From the NCBI GenBank assembly GCA_022578605.1, contig MU394074.1, positions 248,001 to 312,000 on the forward strand: a stretch of 64,000 nucleotides of DNA, written 5' to 3'. The position numbers and the translations under genes are program-made. The stretch comes from Camillea tinctor. Lineage: Eukaryota; Ascomycota; Sordariomycetes; Xylariales; Xylariaceae. Below, piece after piece: positions 1 through 11,591 of this stretch; position 1 is the first letter of the stretch, and the number at the start of each line of letters is the position of its first letter. Below the pieces are notes generated by a model. It was given only the letters and a program-made list of their open reading frames with translations, was not told the DNA's origin and made no database searches.

Positions 1-1066
1 GGGGAAGCGGATGATGTCCCCATCTTCTCCTTCTCATCCGTTTCCTTCTCTCTAGACCGTTACCCTTTAGCCTGTCGTATTGAGGTATATACAACCAGTC
101 AAATGAGAGCTTGGGGTATAGGAAGATGGGAGCCTATGGGAGGCTATGGGACGCGGATAAGACCGTAACATAAGCTGCAGTTCCTCCGTCTGCGTGTCTC
201 TGAGTTTTTTTCTGGGGCGTATCGGTACTGGTTCCGAGCCACGATATTACGTACATCAACGTAGCATGCATACGCGCATATAAGAAAGAGAGGAAATTTT
301 TAATCTCCGAGGATGACTTGTTTCATGCGATGTAGTAGTTCCCGTGCTCGGGTCTTTCTACTGCGCCTCCGACTGTTCAAAAGGGTGTTAGTCATGTCTT
401 GCTTACATGTAACGGCAATGCATCTACAAATAAGGAGGGAGGCGTCAAGTTAGGTTGTCGCATGCGGGGAGGGGGAGTAATACATACCTACTTAGATGAT
501 TACCAGGGTCCCGATGGTTTGAACTCGTACATGTTACTCGTGTCCCCCACGTAACGTTGGATAATATCATCTGAAAAGGAGGGAGGAAGCGACCCATATG
601 GAAAAGAAAAGGAAAATATTGAGATAACAAAAAAAAAAAACAACGATACATAAGCACAGTGTCTGGAACCATATGAATAGGTAGCTTACAAATAATATTT
701 ATTTTCAATTTTCGCTCCCTGATTCTCTTGTATGTATAGACTGCAACTAGTGAGGAGCGGTAATGCCTACTTACTTGTTGAAGTCACCAGTAATGGTGGT
801 GATAACCATGATATGAACTAACACACATGAGATCCCTCCCGCCCCTCCTTCTTGGCTGAAGCAGTCAGACGGGAATTATATTCCGTGACGAATGAATAGC
901 TATGTAGTCTGTGTTATTTGACTAATCCACCCACATGGTGCAGCAAAAAGGGAAGGCCGATTTGCTCGTATCTCATCCATAGGTTGCCAAGATCCGGCTC
1001 GGCCCTTGGCTACCTAACCACAACCCCCACCAGTAACTACAACCGGGCCGGGACGGGTGTTATAAC
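1..1066. other. Intergenic, no gene recognised
   Basis: No open frame here has a recognisable domain or a convincing ATG with coding character. The 87-codon minus-strand frame at 445-708 is compositionally ordinary and lacks any motif. The stretch holds the 3' side of the reductase gene that ends at 1067. It is the place to look, leftwards beyond the window, for the rest of a melanin-type cluster. Confidence 0.6.
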
Positions 1067-1990
1067 TTAAACACCACCGCCGGAGCATCGGATAACCTGG
1101 CCTAGGTTGCATGTCAGTAAAATGATCGACAGGCCTTAATAATGAAGAACCGCGAAGCGTAGTGATATATACTACTTACCGTTAATCCACTCTCCCTCGT
1201 CGCTAACCAGGCAGTACACAGCCTTTCCAATATCAGCCGGGACGCCGACTCTACCAAGTGGACACATTTTTCTCAGGCCGTCTTTGATTGTCTCGACGGG
1301 CATGCCCTTGTAACCACCAGGAACATAGTGCCAGCTGTTCTCGTCGAACATGTCGGTCTGGATGCCGCCAGGGGCGACGGCGTTGCAGGTCATGCGCTTC
1401 CGGCCACAGTCAACAGCGAAGGCACGTGTGAAGCCCTCGACGGCAGCTTTTGAGCCAGCATATAGAGCATGGTTCGGGATACCGGCTATCTGAGCGGCGA
1501 TGGATGAGGTCAGGATAACACGGCCGCCCTCCGTGCAGTGCTTCAGGGCCTGCTGAGCGACGAAGAATTGACCGCGGCAATTGAGGTTGAAGACTTGGTC
1601 GAAGAGCTCTGGTGTGACTTCTGTCTCCTCACACCAAACTTCCATACCGGAGTTGGAAATGACATAGTCGATGTGGCCGAAGTGGTCCATAGCCTTCTCG
1701 AAAAGAGCTTCGACTTCGTGGGGCTTGGAGATGTCGGCCTGCAGAGCAACCGCCTTGGATCCTAGCTTGCCGAGCTCTCCGACCACAGCTTCAGCAGAGC
1801 TAGAGCTCCGGCCGTAGTTAACCACAATAGATGCACCGCGCTTTCCAAGCTCGAGAGCAATACCCCGACCTATGCCTCGACCAGCACCTGTGATCAAAGC
1901 AACTTTACCAGCTAATGGCCTAACCTGGTTGCTCATTGACTCATTGCCTGTAAGGGAGGCTGCAGTATCGGAGACGACCGCAGGAGACAT
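1067..1990 (-). CDS. Tetrahydroxynaphthalene reductase-like SDR (DHN-melanin type)
   Basis: NADPH-dependent short-chain dehydrogenase/reductase, 281 residues, cytosolic. Family members reduce 1,3,6,8-tetrahydroxynaphthalene to scytalone (and trihydroxynaphthalene to vermelone) in fungal DHN-melanin synthesis. Visible features are the Rossmann motif TGAGRGIG (34-41), the NSG motif (113-115), the serine pair in ILTSSIAA (162-163) and the catalytic YAGSK (Tyr177, Lys181). Stretches such as MEVWCEETEVT and ENSWHYVPGGYKGM read like the T4HN reductase subgroup rather than generic SDRs. Exons are 1180-1990 and 1067-1101, with a 78 bp intron at 1102-1179. Splicing restores the expected end WINGQVI...SGGGV; without it the frame stops early at WINGK. 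The ATG at 1990 gives a usual-length leader. The CMR1-like regulator 6.5 kb away on the same strand supports a melanin role. A versicolorin-reductase-like role in another polyketide pathway is the alternative. Confidence 0.85.
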
Positions 1991-3848
1991 GGCGTATGTT
2001 TCAAAAGATAGCGAAGGGAAACAGGTTCAAGGGTATCTTGCTGGATGAGAAAAACAAGAGAATTTCACTTTTTGTAGCGGGGAAAAGAAAAGCTTGGGAT
2101 GAATGATGAACAGAAGAAGATCAACCCGCCAAATTGTGCAAATTGAGTTCTTCTCTTATATAAGATGATTTTCGGTTTCTCCCACTGGCCAACTTAATCA
2201 AGGATCTCCTGTTTGGGGTAAAGTTGAGCTGGCAATACGATGTCTGGGCACCCAGCAACGGTATAACGGACAAACGAAAGGGCCGAGGAAACACAGATAC
2301 TTTCATCAGAGACGGACATCGGCCTTGGGGGAATTAGCAGGGCAAAGCCACGTTGATCAGATACTGTGGATTTCGGGAAGGTGATGCGGAGACACGATAC
2401 GGAGGTACGATTCGGAGTCGCGATTCGGTGCCTCAATGATCGCGCAGTGGCGGCACTCACTCCCTCGCTAGCCCAGAGAGGACGGTTTAGCAACAGCACC
2501 GGAACACCTGATCGATCTAGTGTCGGCCCTCGGTTTGCTAGGAGAGCGATCCCTTATCCGAACGTCAAACGCGAGATATTTAGACACAGACAACGTGATA
2601 CTCTCTCCCTATGGACTCAGCCAGAGCGACCCAACTCCTCTCTAAAGAAAGTGCTTCCTCAACCCATATTGGGCATTGCGCAGGCGGTTGAACATGCACA
2701 TAACAGCTGTCTAAACACGGGATTCCGCCAGCCCAGAAAGCCAATAGACGGGAAGCAATATCAAGCCAGGTCTCACTCTAGATGTGTTGCCAATGTTAAG
2801 TTGGTGATAACCCCATCGGAGTTCCGGGTTTAAGACCGAATTGGAGACGGCATTAACTTTGACACTTCGTTCCCTTGCAGTATATACGTACGCGTGCGAG
2901 AGGGGTCTGAGCTCTGAACCATCAAGTCAGGAGGGGTAAATAAACAGGACCCCTGATCGATGGTTACAAAAAGCTAAAAGGCGTCGGAGCACAAACAGAA
3001 CGCGAGAAATTAAATTACCGCTTGAGTTGCGGGGGAACTAAAAAAGGAAGGACGATATCATGAAGAGGACCAAGACATCAGATGAGGAGACAATCGTCAT
3101 AGTAGACGCAAGGGAAGAATATTTGGAGAAATAGAATAAGAATCACAGCTGATCGCCAGCTGTCTTAGAATCATCTAAGACAATTCCCGCTGTCATACGA
3201 CGCCTCTTCTCTGGGAGTCCGGGTCTCGAAGATAAGTGGCGTTAACTTGGGTAACTTGAGAGGGGAATTGACTTAAATCCGCAAGAGAGTTGCACAACGT
3301 CGATATAAGAGTATAAATTGCTCACTATGCAGGGAGATCGGTTGTGTATAGTAGATCCTGCGTATTGGAATATAGAATAAGGTTATGATGTCAGTCAGAT
3401 GAGACGAGAGAAAGTGTTTAGGTTGCCGTGATGTCAGCCAGGAATGGTGTATGAGATGAAGTAAAACTAAATCAGTTACGCATAACGTTCACAAGCAACT
3501 GAAACCCATCAAAACTTAGAATAATACACAATTAGGGGTTATGATAAACTTAGGTAGGCTATATTTAAGAGCCTCCATAATTTCCCCACCAACTTCAACG
3601 TCGTGATATATCACAAGGCGAGTGAGAGATTTCATGGAACTTGGTGACATCCTGCTCAAAATTATATCATTACGAACAGATGCAGTGACCATTAAGCTCT
3701 ATATACTCCTAGTAAATAGCTTACTGTCCAGATTATCTTAACATTTTAATATCCTTACAATTTCAACCAGTCATCGCCGAATATGCTTGCTCCTGAAATC
3801 TTGTCTTCTTCCATTCAGCCATCATGCGTTGTGACCACATGGTGAACT

Positions 3849-4103
3849 GGAGATAGAGGAGACCCCTTACCAACAGTTGTATGAGGCTGTGAGGGACTAG
3901 GGACTGAGGTCCCTAGTCTACGACACCCAACCATCATACTGTTTATTTGGAATAGAAAGAGTTTCGAAAGCAAAGGAATGTATTGATCTAAGCTGTATAG
4001 TAACGCCGACTTGCCATGATGTAAAAGAAAGAAACTATCGCAAACTTGTAATGCATCGCGAACTATATACACAATTGTGGTCCCTAGTTCCCCTAGTCCC
4101 CAC
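3849..4103 (-). mobile_element. MITE-like repeat, copy A (inverted orientation)
   Basis: About 255 bp that on the minus strand matches the two copies near 51.6-52.2 kb. It has the same start (GGGGACTAGGGGAAC), the same middle block (ATGATGGTTGGGTGTCGTA), the same AGCCTCATACAACTG-like block and the same GGGGTCTCCTC end. The two ends are imperfect inverted repeats around TAGGGGAA. It contains a perfect 10 bp hairpin (arms 3895-3904 and 3909-3918, loop TGAG). No coding capacity is seen, which fits a non-autonomous DNA element. No clear target-site duplication could be read by eye. Confidence 0.65.
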
Positions 4104-4166
4104 ATCAATGGGATAGCAGGTTTCAGTCAGTATGGATTGTTTTTGAAAAGCTATCACTGCATAGTA

Positions 4167-4185
4167 ATATATATATATATATATA
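4167..4185. repeat. AT dinucleotide microsatellite
   Basis: An uninterrupted alternating AT run of 19 bases, immediately beside the MITE-like copy and in non-coding sequence. Confidence 0.9.
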
Positions 4186-7100
4186 AACGGTCATTCTATA
4201 CGATTCAGTTTATCATGTACTCCCTTCTGAATGATAGAAGGAGGCCCCGAATATTGTAAGACATCATGTTTGATTCGGAGAAAACACCAAGTTTAACCTT
4301 TCAGGTCTTCGTAAGGATGTATCAACCACCACTCTATGCTGTTTATATGAGTCCAAGCGGCTATCTGCTCAAATAGCCCCAAATGGTCAACGTTATGTGA
4401 ATGGACATGTATTTTCTCTTCGAGCAGCTAAATCACCTCGCATACCCAAGCCGAACCGTACTTACCAGAACTTTCCAGTAGCGTCAGGCAAAGACAGTTA
4501 CACACAACGTGTACGTTATAATCTACCCCATAATGGCGTAGAGTGCAGCTGAGGCCTCGATACCGGAGGCATGGTTGAAACCTTGGACGCAGCCTTAAAT
4601 CCCCGGGATCCCATGGTCTCAGGGCCGCCACGATTTGATGACTCGACATCATACGACCGTCTCATAGGATGCTAATGCTAGGCAGCCCATGCTAAAAAGC
4701 CCTATGGTGCTCCGGAGTGAAGCTAATGCATTAGAACGGCGCGGTCCGGGTGAAGTCTTACCTAGAGCTGAATGTTAAGGCTTCAAAAGCTTCTTCCCCT
4801 TTCGCTAGATGACTGAGCGTTTTTAGAGCTATTATATATGATTGGTTTGTAGCCGATGAGATGTGAATCTTGTTTTTAGTTAGTAAGTTGTAGCCTTTCT
4901 ACGATGTGCTTTCACATCGGAATCTCCGTTCATGTGTAGAATGATGAGTTTCTCCTGCAGCCCCTTTCTTGCAGCATTCTCAACATTATTCACAAGTGTC
5001 AGACGGACTTCTTACAGTTATACACGGTTATACAACAGCAAGTTTCTTACCCGCCATTCCTATATTCAAGTCCACAAGCCTACTATCAGAAGAATGATTA
5101 TGTCGCAATCCTTCAAAACTCATGAGACAAAAAACAGGGCTTCAAATAGTTCACATCGTATCATAATCCTGAAGCTACTATACGTCCTTAGTATAGGAAA
5201 TTCTATAGCTGATGGGTTCATACGTTACACAAGGACTTAGGACATTCTTATAGAAATGAGGACTACTGAATTCATGTGTTGATATTTCGTAACTATCAGG
5301 ACTACAAATGTGTCGCATCCAATGAAATTGAGTCTATTCTCAGTTATAGTAAGTTGGTACTTGTTACCGCTAACACACGAATCTATCACTAGATATGAAT
5401 AATACAGGACTATCTACTAACTATGGAGTGGGTGTATAACAACTCACAGAAGCCCAAAAAGGGAGGGGGGTGAGATTTCTAAAGAAGAAAAAAACTAACC
5501 AGGGCTGAGGTTACATTGTGATTTGCAACCCACCCTCCTACATCTGCATAGGAAAGAAAAAAAGCTTCTCGGCCTACGCAAGGTAATCGTTATAAGCTTG
5601 AATGGTAGTCACCCTTAACAGCCGCACAAGGGGGGTAGTTCCCCCCCCTGGCGACGTGTGCACCAAGGAGCCAAGCCAGCCAACCAACCCACACACATGC
5701 ACACATAACCAACACGATCTGTACATGGTACTTACGCTAGATGGGACCTCTCCCTGGTCGCCAATCATTCACTTCTTTATTAGGTAAGTACTAGCCCGGC
5801 AGAGCCAACCGGAGGCCCCTGTTATTCGGGCCGGGGACTATTTTCACAGTTCAAGGGGGGGAGACAAGAAAAATGGGGGAAGGATGGGGATAACCTCTTA
5901 GGTCCGTATAGGCGGCGCCACACCCCACACCTCGCCCGACTATACTGTGTAGATAGGTGGGTAGGTAGTATATAGATATAGTTACATGTGGTGCAATGCA
6001 ATGCCTACATATGTATATATATATTTACTTTTTTGCAGCCCTTTTTTTTTCTCTTTGCGGGTCAATGCACTCGCCTCAATATATGGTTTCACGACGTTGC
6101 TGGGTCGTTATCGTGCTCCGAAGCTGATAGCTTCATGTTTCCTTTACGTGTATAGATTTTTGGTTGTATGTGCATCCGAGGTGTTGCTATTCCGCCTAGC
6201 CAGCTGGGTGAGTTTCCATATAGTTTCCATATGTATGTTTTCTTCTTTACTTCATGACCAGATGCGCACTTGTGTTCAACTAGGTTAGCACTTACGGCGT
6301 CGTCCGTCCAGCGCCAAACGGGTCCTCACTAGGTCGCTTGCTGCCGCCGACGTTGCAATGGCAGTGGTGATATTAGCAGCGTTGAACTCAACGTTGTCGC
6401 ATCGTCCTCTTGCGTCTTGATAAAAAAGCCTCATTCGCGCGCGATTTTGGCTCATGATCTGAGCAACGATAGTATAGTCGCAATCGCGATGGTTTTCCGA
6501 GCGTATATGCGTCTGCAATACGGAAGACGGCAGCGGGGTGGAATGCTGCATAGAATATTTCTATTTGACCTGAGCTGCGGCCACATATATACGAAGATAG
6601 GCTGGGCGATAGCTATATAGCTACCCATCGATTCTTCCAACGTAACCTAAACTATCCAGGTGCTCGGGTGCATTAGTGCTAGTCGGGGTTTGATTTTGAT
6701 TCAACGTCAATATAAACATACATAAAAACCCACCGTGGGAGTGCCCAAGACTGCGACGGCGTTACACGTTAGCTCGTATTTTGCAGTCACGTTTGCGATT
6801 AGGGAGGAGAGGGCGTGAGTCACGGTATCTTATACAGCAAAGATGTTATCTGTATAATCATAAAATATGGATTCATGTGAGCTGAGTTTAGGGTGGCCTA
6901 TAACCAAGGGCTTATCGGAATCTCTGTATCCGATGCAGCATCAATTGTGATAGTGGTGATATTCCCGCCCAATGATTCGCGAGTTGGGCAGCCTTCCGTA
7001 AGCAGGGATATTGACGTCCTGCCATTCATAGCTCTTCATTAACGATTGTTGTGTAATGCTAAGATTCGCTAGAAGAATCTGGCAGGACTTATCTTCACTT

Positions 7101-8490
7101 TTCTGTAATCAACCGCGCAAAAGAATGCCAGAGTATCTTGACATTGGATGATGTTATCAGGGCGTGGGTATGGCTCAGAGAGGAGGAAGGGGGAAGAGAG
7201 CTATCCTACTATTCTCCCCCCACGCACGTAAGAATTAATTACACGAGAGTTTGTATAAGGCTGAGGTCAGCATTGTTAATGCTGTAAAGATCAGTCCTAC
7301 TTATCTTGATATGCAAGCGAGTGGTGATGAAACCTCGAGCCCAAATTCCCCTGGTAGTTTAACCCCTATCATGAGTATGCGATCTCTCTGTCAGCTTACA
7401 TCTACCAGGGTCGGTTCATCGGCGCAGCGACGGTTGTGGATTTCCTGTCCCCGCCTACGTGATTATAAGCGTGGAACCCTTGGAAAACACTAGGATGTCT
7501 ATAGGAAGTTTTAACATTGCTTAGGAATCAACCCTAAATGTAGATGATGACTGAAAATCACCTCATCCCAAATATGTGAGATTATATCCACCGGTGATTA
7601 TTAACACTAGTGGTAGGCGGGTCTCAATCAGGGTTGATCAGTAAGGGACACGGCTGTTATTATTATCTTACTTGATAATGGGTGAGAAGTATAGGATGAA
7701 TAATAGTCTTATGAGGAATGATTGCGACATACGTGTTTGATATATCTCAACCACACGTAACTTACGTGGTATATGTGTATCTTTAAGCCTAGAATCGTGT
7801 TGACCGCCACCTGTAAGTACCTAGGATACGCAGAGAATATAATCGGAGCAAATATTATTCAGACAGGACTAAGGGGTCCAGAACATAAGTGGAATTTTCT
7901 GACATGTGACACATATGATATTGAACTTGAGGGAGAAAAATGAGAAAGACGGTAAAGGAAAGGCAGCCTGCCCTAACCCTTCATTCAAATCATCTTGAAG
8001 TATCTACTGGCAGTAATGTAGTTATGTACTGCGTAAATCTAAATCGTTAAGACAGAAGAAATTATCTAATCGTCCAAGCACGATGGCTTCGAATACCCTC
8101 AATATACCTATCCTGTGTCCCTTTGGGCCACCCAAATGCCGTAGACTCGTAAGACACCCCATGAACCAATTCACCTATCTCCAACGCCATTGAAAACATC
8201 ATACGATTTATACATAAAGGGAATTATGGATCTTCGTCAAGCCCAGTCTAGTCCCTCATATACCCCGTGAGATAATGTTGTACCTATTTGTGCTGACTTT
8301 AATATTATGCCTGCCCGAAAATGCGAACGGCCCATCCCGTAGCCAGCGTAGCCTTTATAGAACGAAAGGATAGGTATAGAGAAAAGGGTCAAATAGATGC
8401 ATGAAACAAAGGGAAGTTTGAGAAAAAAAAAGGGTCATGTGTAACTGCGTGATATCCTGACCAATGATCCAAAGAAATAACGCTTGTATT

Positions 8491-11400
8491 CTAGACGGTA
8501 GCTTCAAGCCCATCGACGTTCCAGTTATTGCCTAAGGTGATCAGTTTCCGTCTAATACCATCGCCAAGGCGCGAGCTTACGCCCTCCTCAAGCATTTTGG
8601 TCGCGTATGCCAATACCTCTCCAGGCTTCTCTAGGCTGGCTACAGCTCCGCCTTGCTGAACCAAGATGGGGACTCCATCGCTGCCCCACAAGTATGCGAT
8701 CACGGCAGGATCCTCTGGTGTGACCTGATCGACGGCGACGGGGCTGCCTGCATCTTCTCGCTTCTGGAAGTTGGGGTCTAGACGCGAGATGCTGTCCGTC
8801 CATAGGATGAGAGTTGCACGGTAGAGAGCTGCGCTCCACCAGCTTGGGCGCCGGTCCACAGGCATAGAACGCAGTAAGCGGCATACCTGGCCACAGTGGA
8901 AGATGGATTCTTCACGCTGGTAGATGCAGCGCTTATGGCGGAGCGATAGTTCCCAGTAAGAGCCATCGAAGCCTTCCCGCCGGGCCAAGCGCTCAATCTC
9001 TGGGAAGTTGGTGACGGCGTTTAGAGAAATAAGATGGTACAGGACCAGGTTAGTTTTGCTGACAGCACAAGTGCTGTTGGCCTTCGCGTATGTAATACTG
9101 AGTTCGTACCACTTCTGCAAGAGTGCCTGGACCTCCTCTAGACGCAGCATTGTGGAAGCTTTGGTGACGGTCCTTGTTGTATTACGGCGCGTGCTTAGCA
9201 CATCAGAAAAACATGAGAGCATCTGGCGTAAGTGACACAAGAGAGACTGTAGGGGGTGTAGTAATAATCGAAGTTGATGAGGTGTCAAGCTGTTTTGTCT
9301 CCTTGAAAGATTATCGTGAAGAAAGTCTTGGAATAAGTCGTAGAGCGAAGGCGTGAGTGAAGGACTATTCAGGAGTTGTGGATTGACATTAGCCGTGCAG
9401 CCATAGATAGATTGCATGGCAGCCATCCACTGATCCGCGTTGGCTGCTGACCAAAGCAGCTCAGGCCCGGGCATGGGAGCGCAGAGGTCGCTGACAGACA
9501 GCATGGGAGGTGTATCATGAAATAGACTGAGTTCTTGATCAACCATGACCCAATTGTATAAGAGTCTGTTAAAGGATTAGCAATGCTTCTCATAATAGAT
9601 TCGATATGGTGCGCCTCGGGTTCATAGGGTCATACCTATTCTGCGTTTCTCGATGTAGCCATGTGCGCCATTGCAGCTCAACATTACCAGTGCTAGTAAA
9701 TGAAGGAATCATAGAAGGTTGCGGCTCAAACATGCCCGCATGCTTCAACATCTAAAAGACAGACCAAATCAATACATTGACCTTTTCTATCAACGCGATA
9801 ACGGATTGGGAGGAATGCTTACCGACAAATACATGCCACGCTGGCCCATGGCAATATCCATAAGCCACTTATCACCACTCCAAGCGCCCAATAGCGTGAA
9901 GAGCAAAGCACATCGAAGCGCTGTCGGGTCCGCACTCATCTCTATGTCCTTCTCAATGATATCAAAGAGCGAAATGCGGCAGGTTTCAATCAGGCCTGCT
10001 GATAGAGCTCTTGCTTCTGCTGTCGGGACTGCTGAAGCCCCCTGAGCAATCATGAGCAGCACTAGAAGAGTTGCAGCTTGGTTGTGCTGGAGCATTTCAT
10101 TTGGATCGACGCATCCGGTAGATACCAAGGAGTAGAAGAATGAGAGATTGCGGACGTAGCTTCGAAGAAAGTACTCTAGTATCTTGGAAGGGGGGAGAAC
10201 GAGAAAGGTTAGCAGGCCAGGACTGGCGTATCTTTTGTTATGGCTATGAACACCGCCGCGGTGAATCTCGAGAGCTTTGTGCAGAAATGTTTGAGTAATT
10301 GCGAGCATCTTGTCGCGTGTCTGGGATGTGATCGGTACCACTGATGCTAGATCGGCGGCATCCCAATCAACTTGTTCGAGGAACTGCTCCAGGGTACTCC
10401 AAGTCCCCTCGTTTTTTGACTTTTGCTCCAAGCACTCTAGATGCACGATCGCTGTTCTAGGACATGTACCTGAGTATATTGAAGGGTTACATCGGGCAAG
10501 GGGCCAGGCGGCCTCGGCGGCAATAACAACCTCAAACTCAGGGAGCATTGCATCTGTAGGCGTGTTCAAGGTCATATCAACAGGCTTCACAACTGATTCA
10601 AAGTCGGCTGCAGACATTATACTCGTACTTCTCGTGTGGATAGACCCTCTTGATGAGCTGATATTTTCAGAGTTTGAAGATGATATGTCGCTGAGTTCTG
10701 TAAATGTCGGCATTGGTACGTCCGTTTGAGGCAACGGAATACTATTTTGGTATATTTCAAAGTCCAAAGGATAATCAGACCAGATCAACATGTCTTGGTA
10801 GTTCGGCTCCTGTGGTGTGAAATCGGTGTTGAGGGGTATGAATTCGTCCATGCTCTCTACACGGGTGTGTGGCGAGGGGTAGTCTTCCGAGCTCATGTGT
10901 GAATTTGCTGGAGAACTCTTTTTGTTCGGACTTTCATGTGCTTGTAATCTTGGGTCAAGCGTCAAGTTCGCCTCTGGGGACAACGATGTCTTAATCTGCG
11001 GGTCTTGTTTATTTGGTCTTTGGTCTATATCCATGAAAGCAGGATTGATAGTAGGCGCGGGTGAGCTTTGTGAAGACAATGATACTTGGCTGTTCATCGC
11101 AGCGCTTGCCTGTGCTGCTCGTAGAGCAGCCTTTGAGGATCGACGCGCAAAGCGAGCTTCACACTTCAAATTTTTATCTCTGCATCGGGCGCATGGTACT
11201 TGTTTATCGCAGCCAGTCTTAGCCTGGGCGCAGTTAAGGCAAGCAATTGGAGTCCGTCCAGCAACTGTAGGAATGCCGCCGGGGAGCGGCTCCATGGGGT
11301 CCCGCGCTTCATGATACGTTGAGTAATGTCTCTGGAGCAAATCTCTGGTAAGTTGATATGTTAGCATCGAAGAGGATAAAATTCGACATAGATGCAAACT

Positions 11401-11591
11401 ACCTTCTTGCAAAGGAAAGTTGGCATGCGCTGCACCGGTGAGGCTTTACATTGGTGTCTGTTGTTGCATATGTCAGTCTGCTATGATATCGCTGTTAATT
11501 ATTGATGTAACGAACGGCTTGGTATGTGTCTTTCCAGGTGCTCCTTTCGCGTGAAGCTCCTCCCACAATATGTGCAAAATACCATCATCAT
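8491..11591 (-). CDS. C2H2 plus Zn2Cys6 transcription factor, CMR1/Pig1-type
   Basis: Nuclear transcription factor of 947 residues assembled from five exons: 11516-11591, 11403-11457, 9823-11344, 9636-9751 and 8491-9565. Splicing yields two C2H2 fingers (C6-x2-C9-x8-H18-x3-H22; C34-x2-C37-x12-H50-x4-H55). A canonical binuclear cluster follows (C79-x2-C82-x6-C89-x5-C95-x2-C98-x6-C105), then a low-complexity Ser/Asn linker and a long helical fungal regulatory region. Fingers plus a Zn2Cys6 cluster in one protein is the hallmark of CMR1/Pig1/Bmr1 regulators of DHN-melanin genes, and about 950-1000 residues is their usual size. The start is fixed by three tandem ATGs with an in-frame TGA three codons upstream. 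Introns 1 and 2 interrupt the finger-coding region, so unspliced reading hides both fingers. The T4HN-reductase-like gene downstream on the same strand agrees with a melanin role. Other dual-finger regulators exist, so the target genes remain inferred. Confidence 0.85.

Larger units (their letters stand above)
1991..8490. other. 6.5 kb spacer between reductase and regulator
   Basis: No supported gene. It holds one copy of the MITE-like repeat (3849-4103), a TA microsatellite (4167-4185), G/C-tract patches near 5630-5660 and 5845-5885, and a degenerate, weakly coding-looking minus-strand patch around 6290-6590 (see findings). The plus-strand open frame around 2366-2833 has no recognisable domain and was not called. 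The spacer is unusually large for two genes of one fungal pathway. Confidence 0.55.

Noticed and set aside
2366..2833. Plus-strand open frame of 155 codons upstream of the reductase
   Set aside because: It begins with GTG (first ATG seven codons in), has no recognisable domain and no nearby splice structure. Composition is like the spacer.
4649..4700. CATACGACC-like start reminiscent of a dispersed 5S rRNA gene
   Set aside because: Only the first few bases resemble 5S rRNA. The rest does not contain the expected internal control region.
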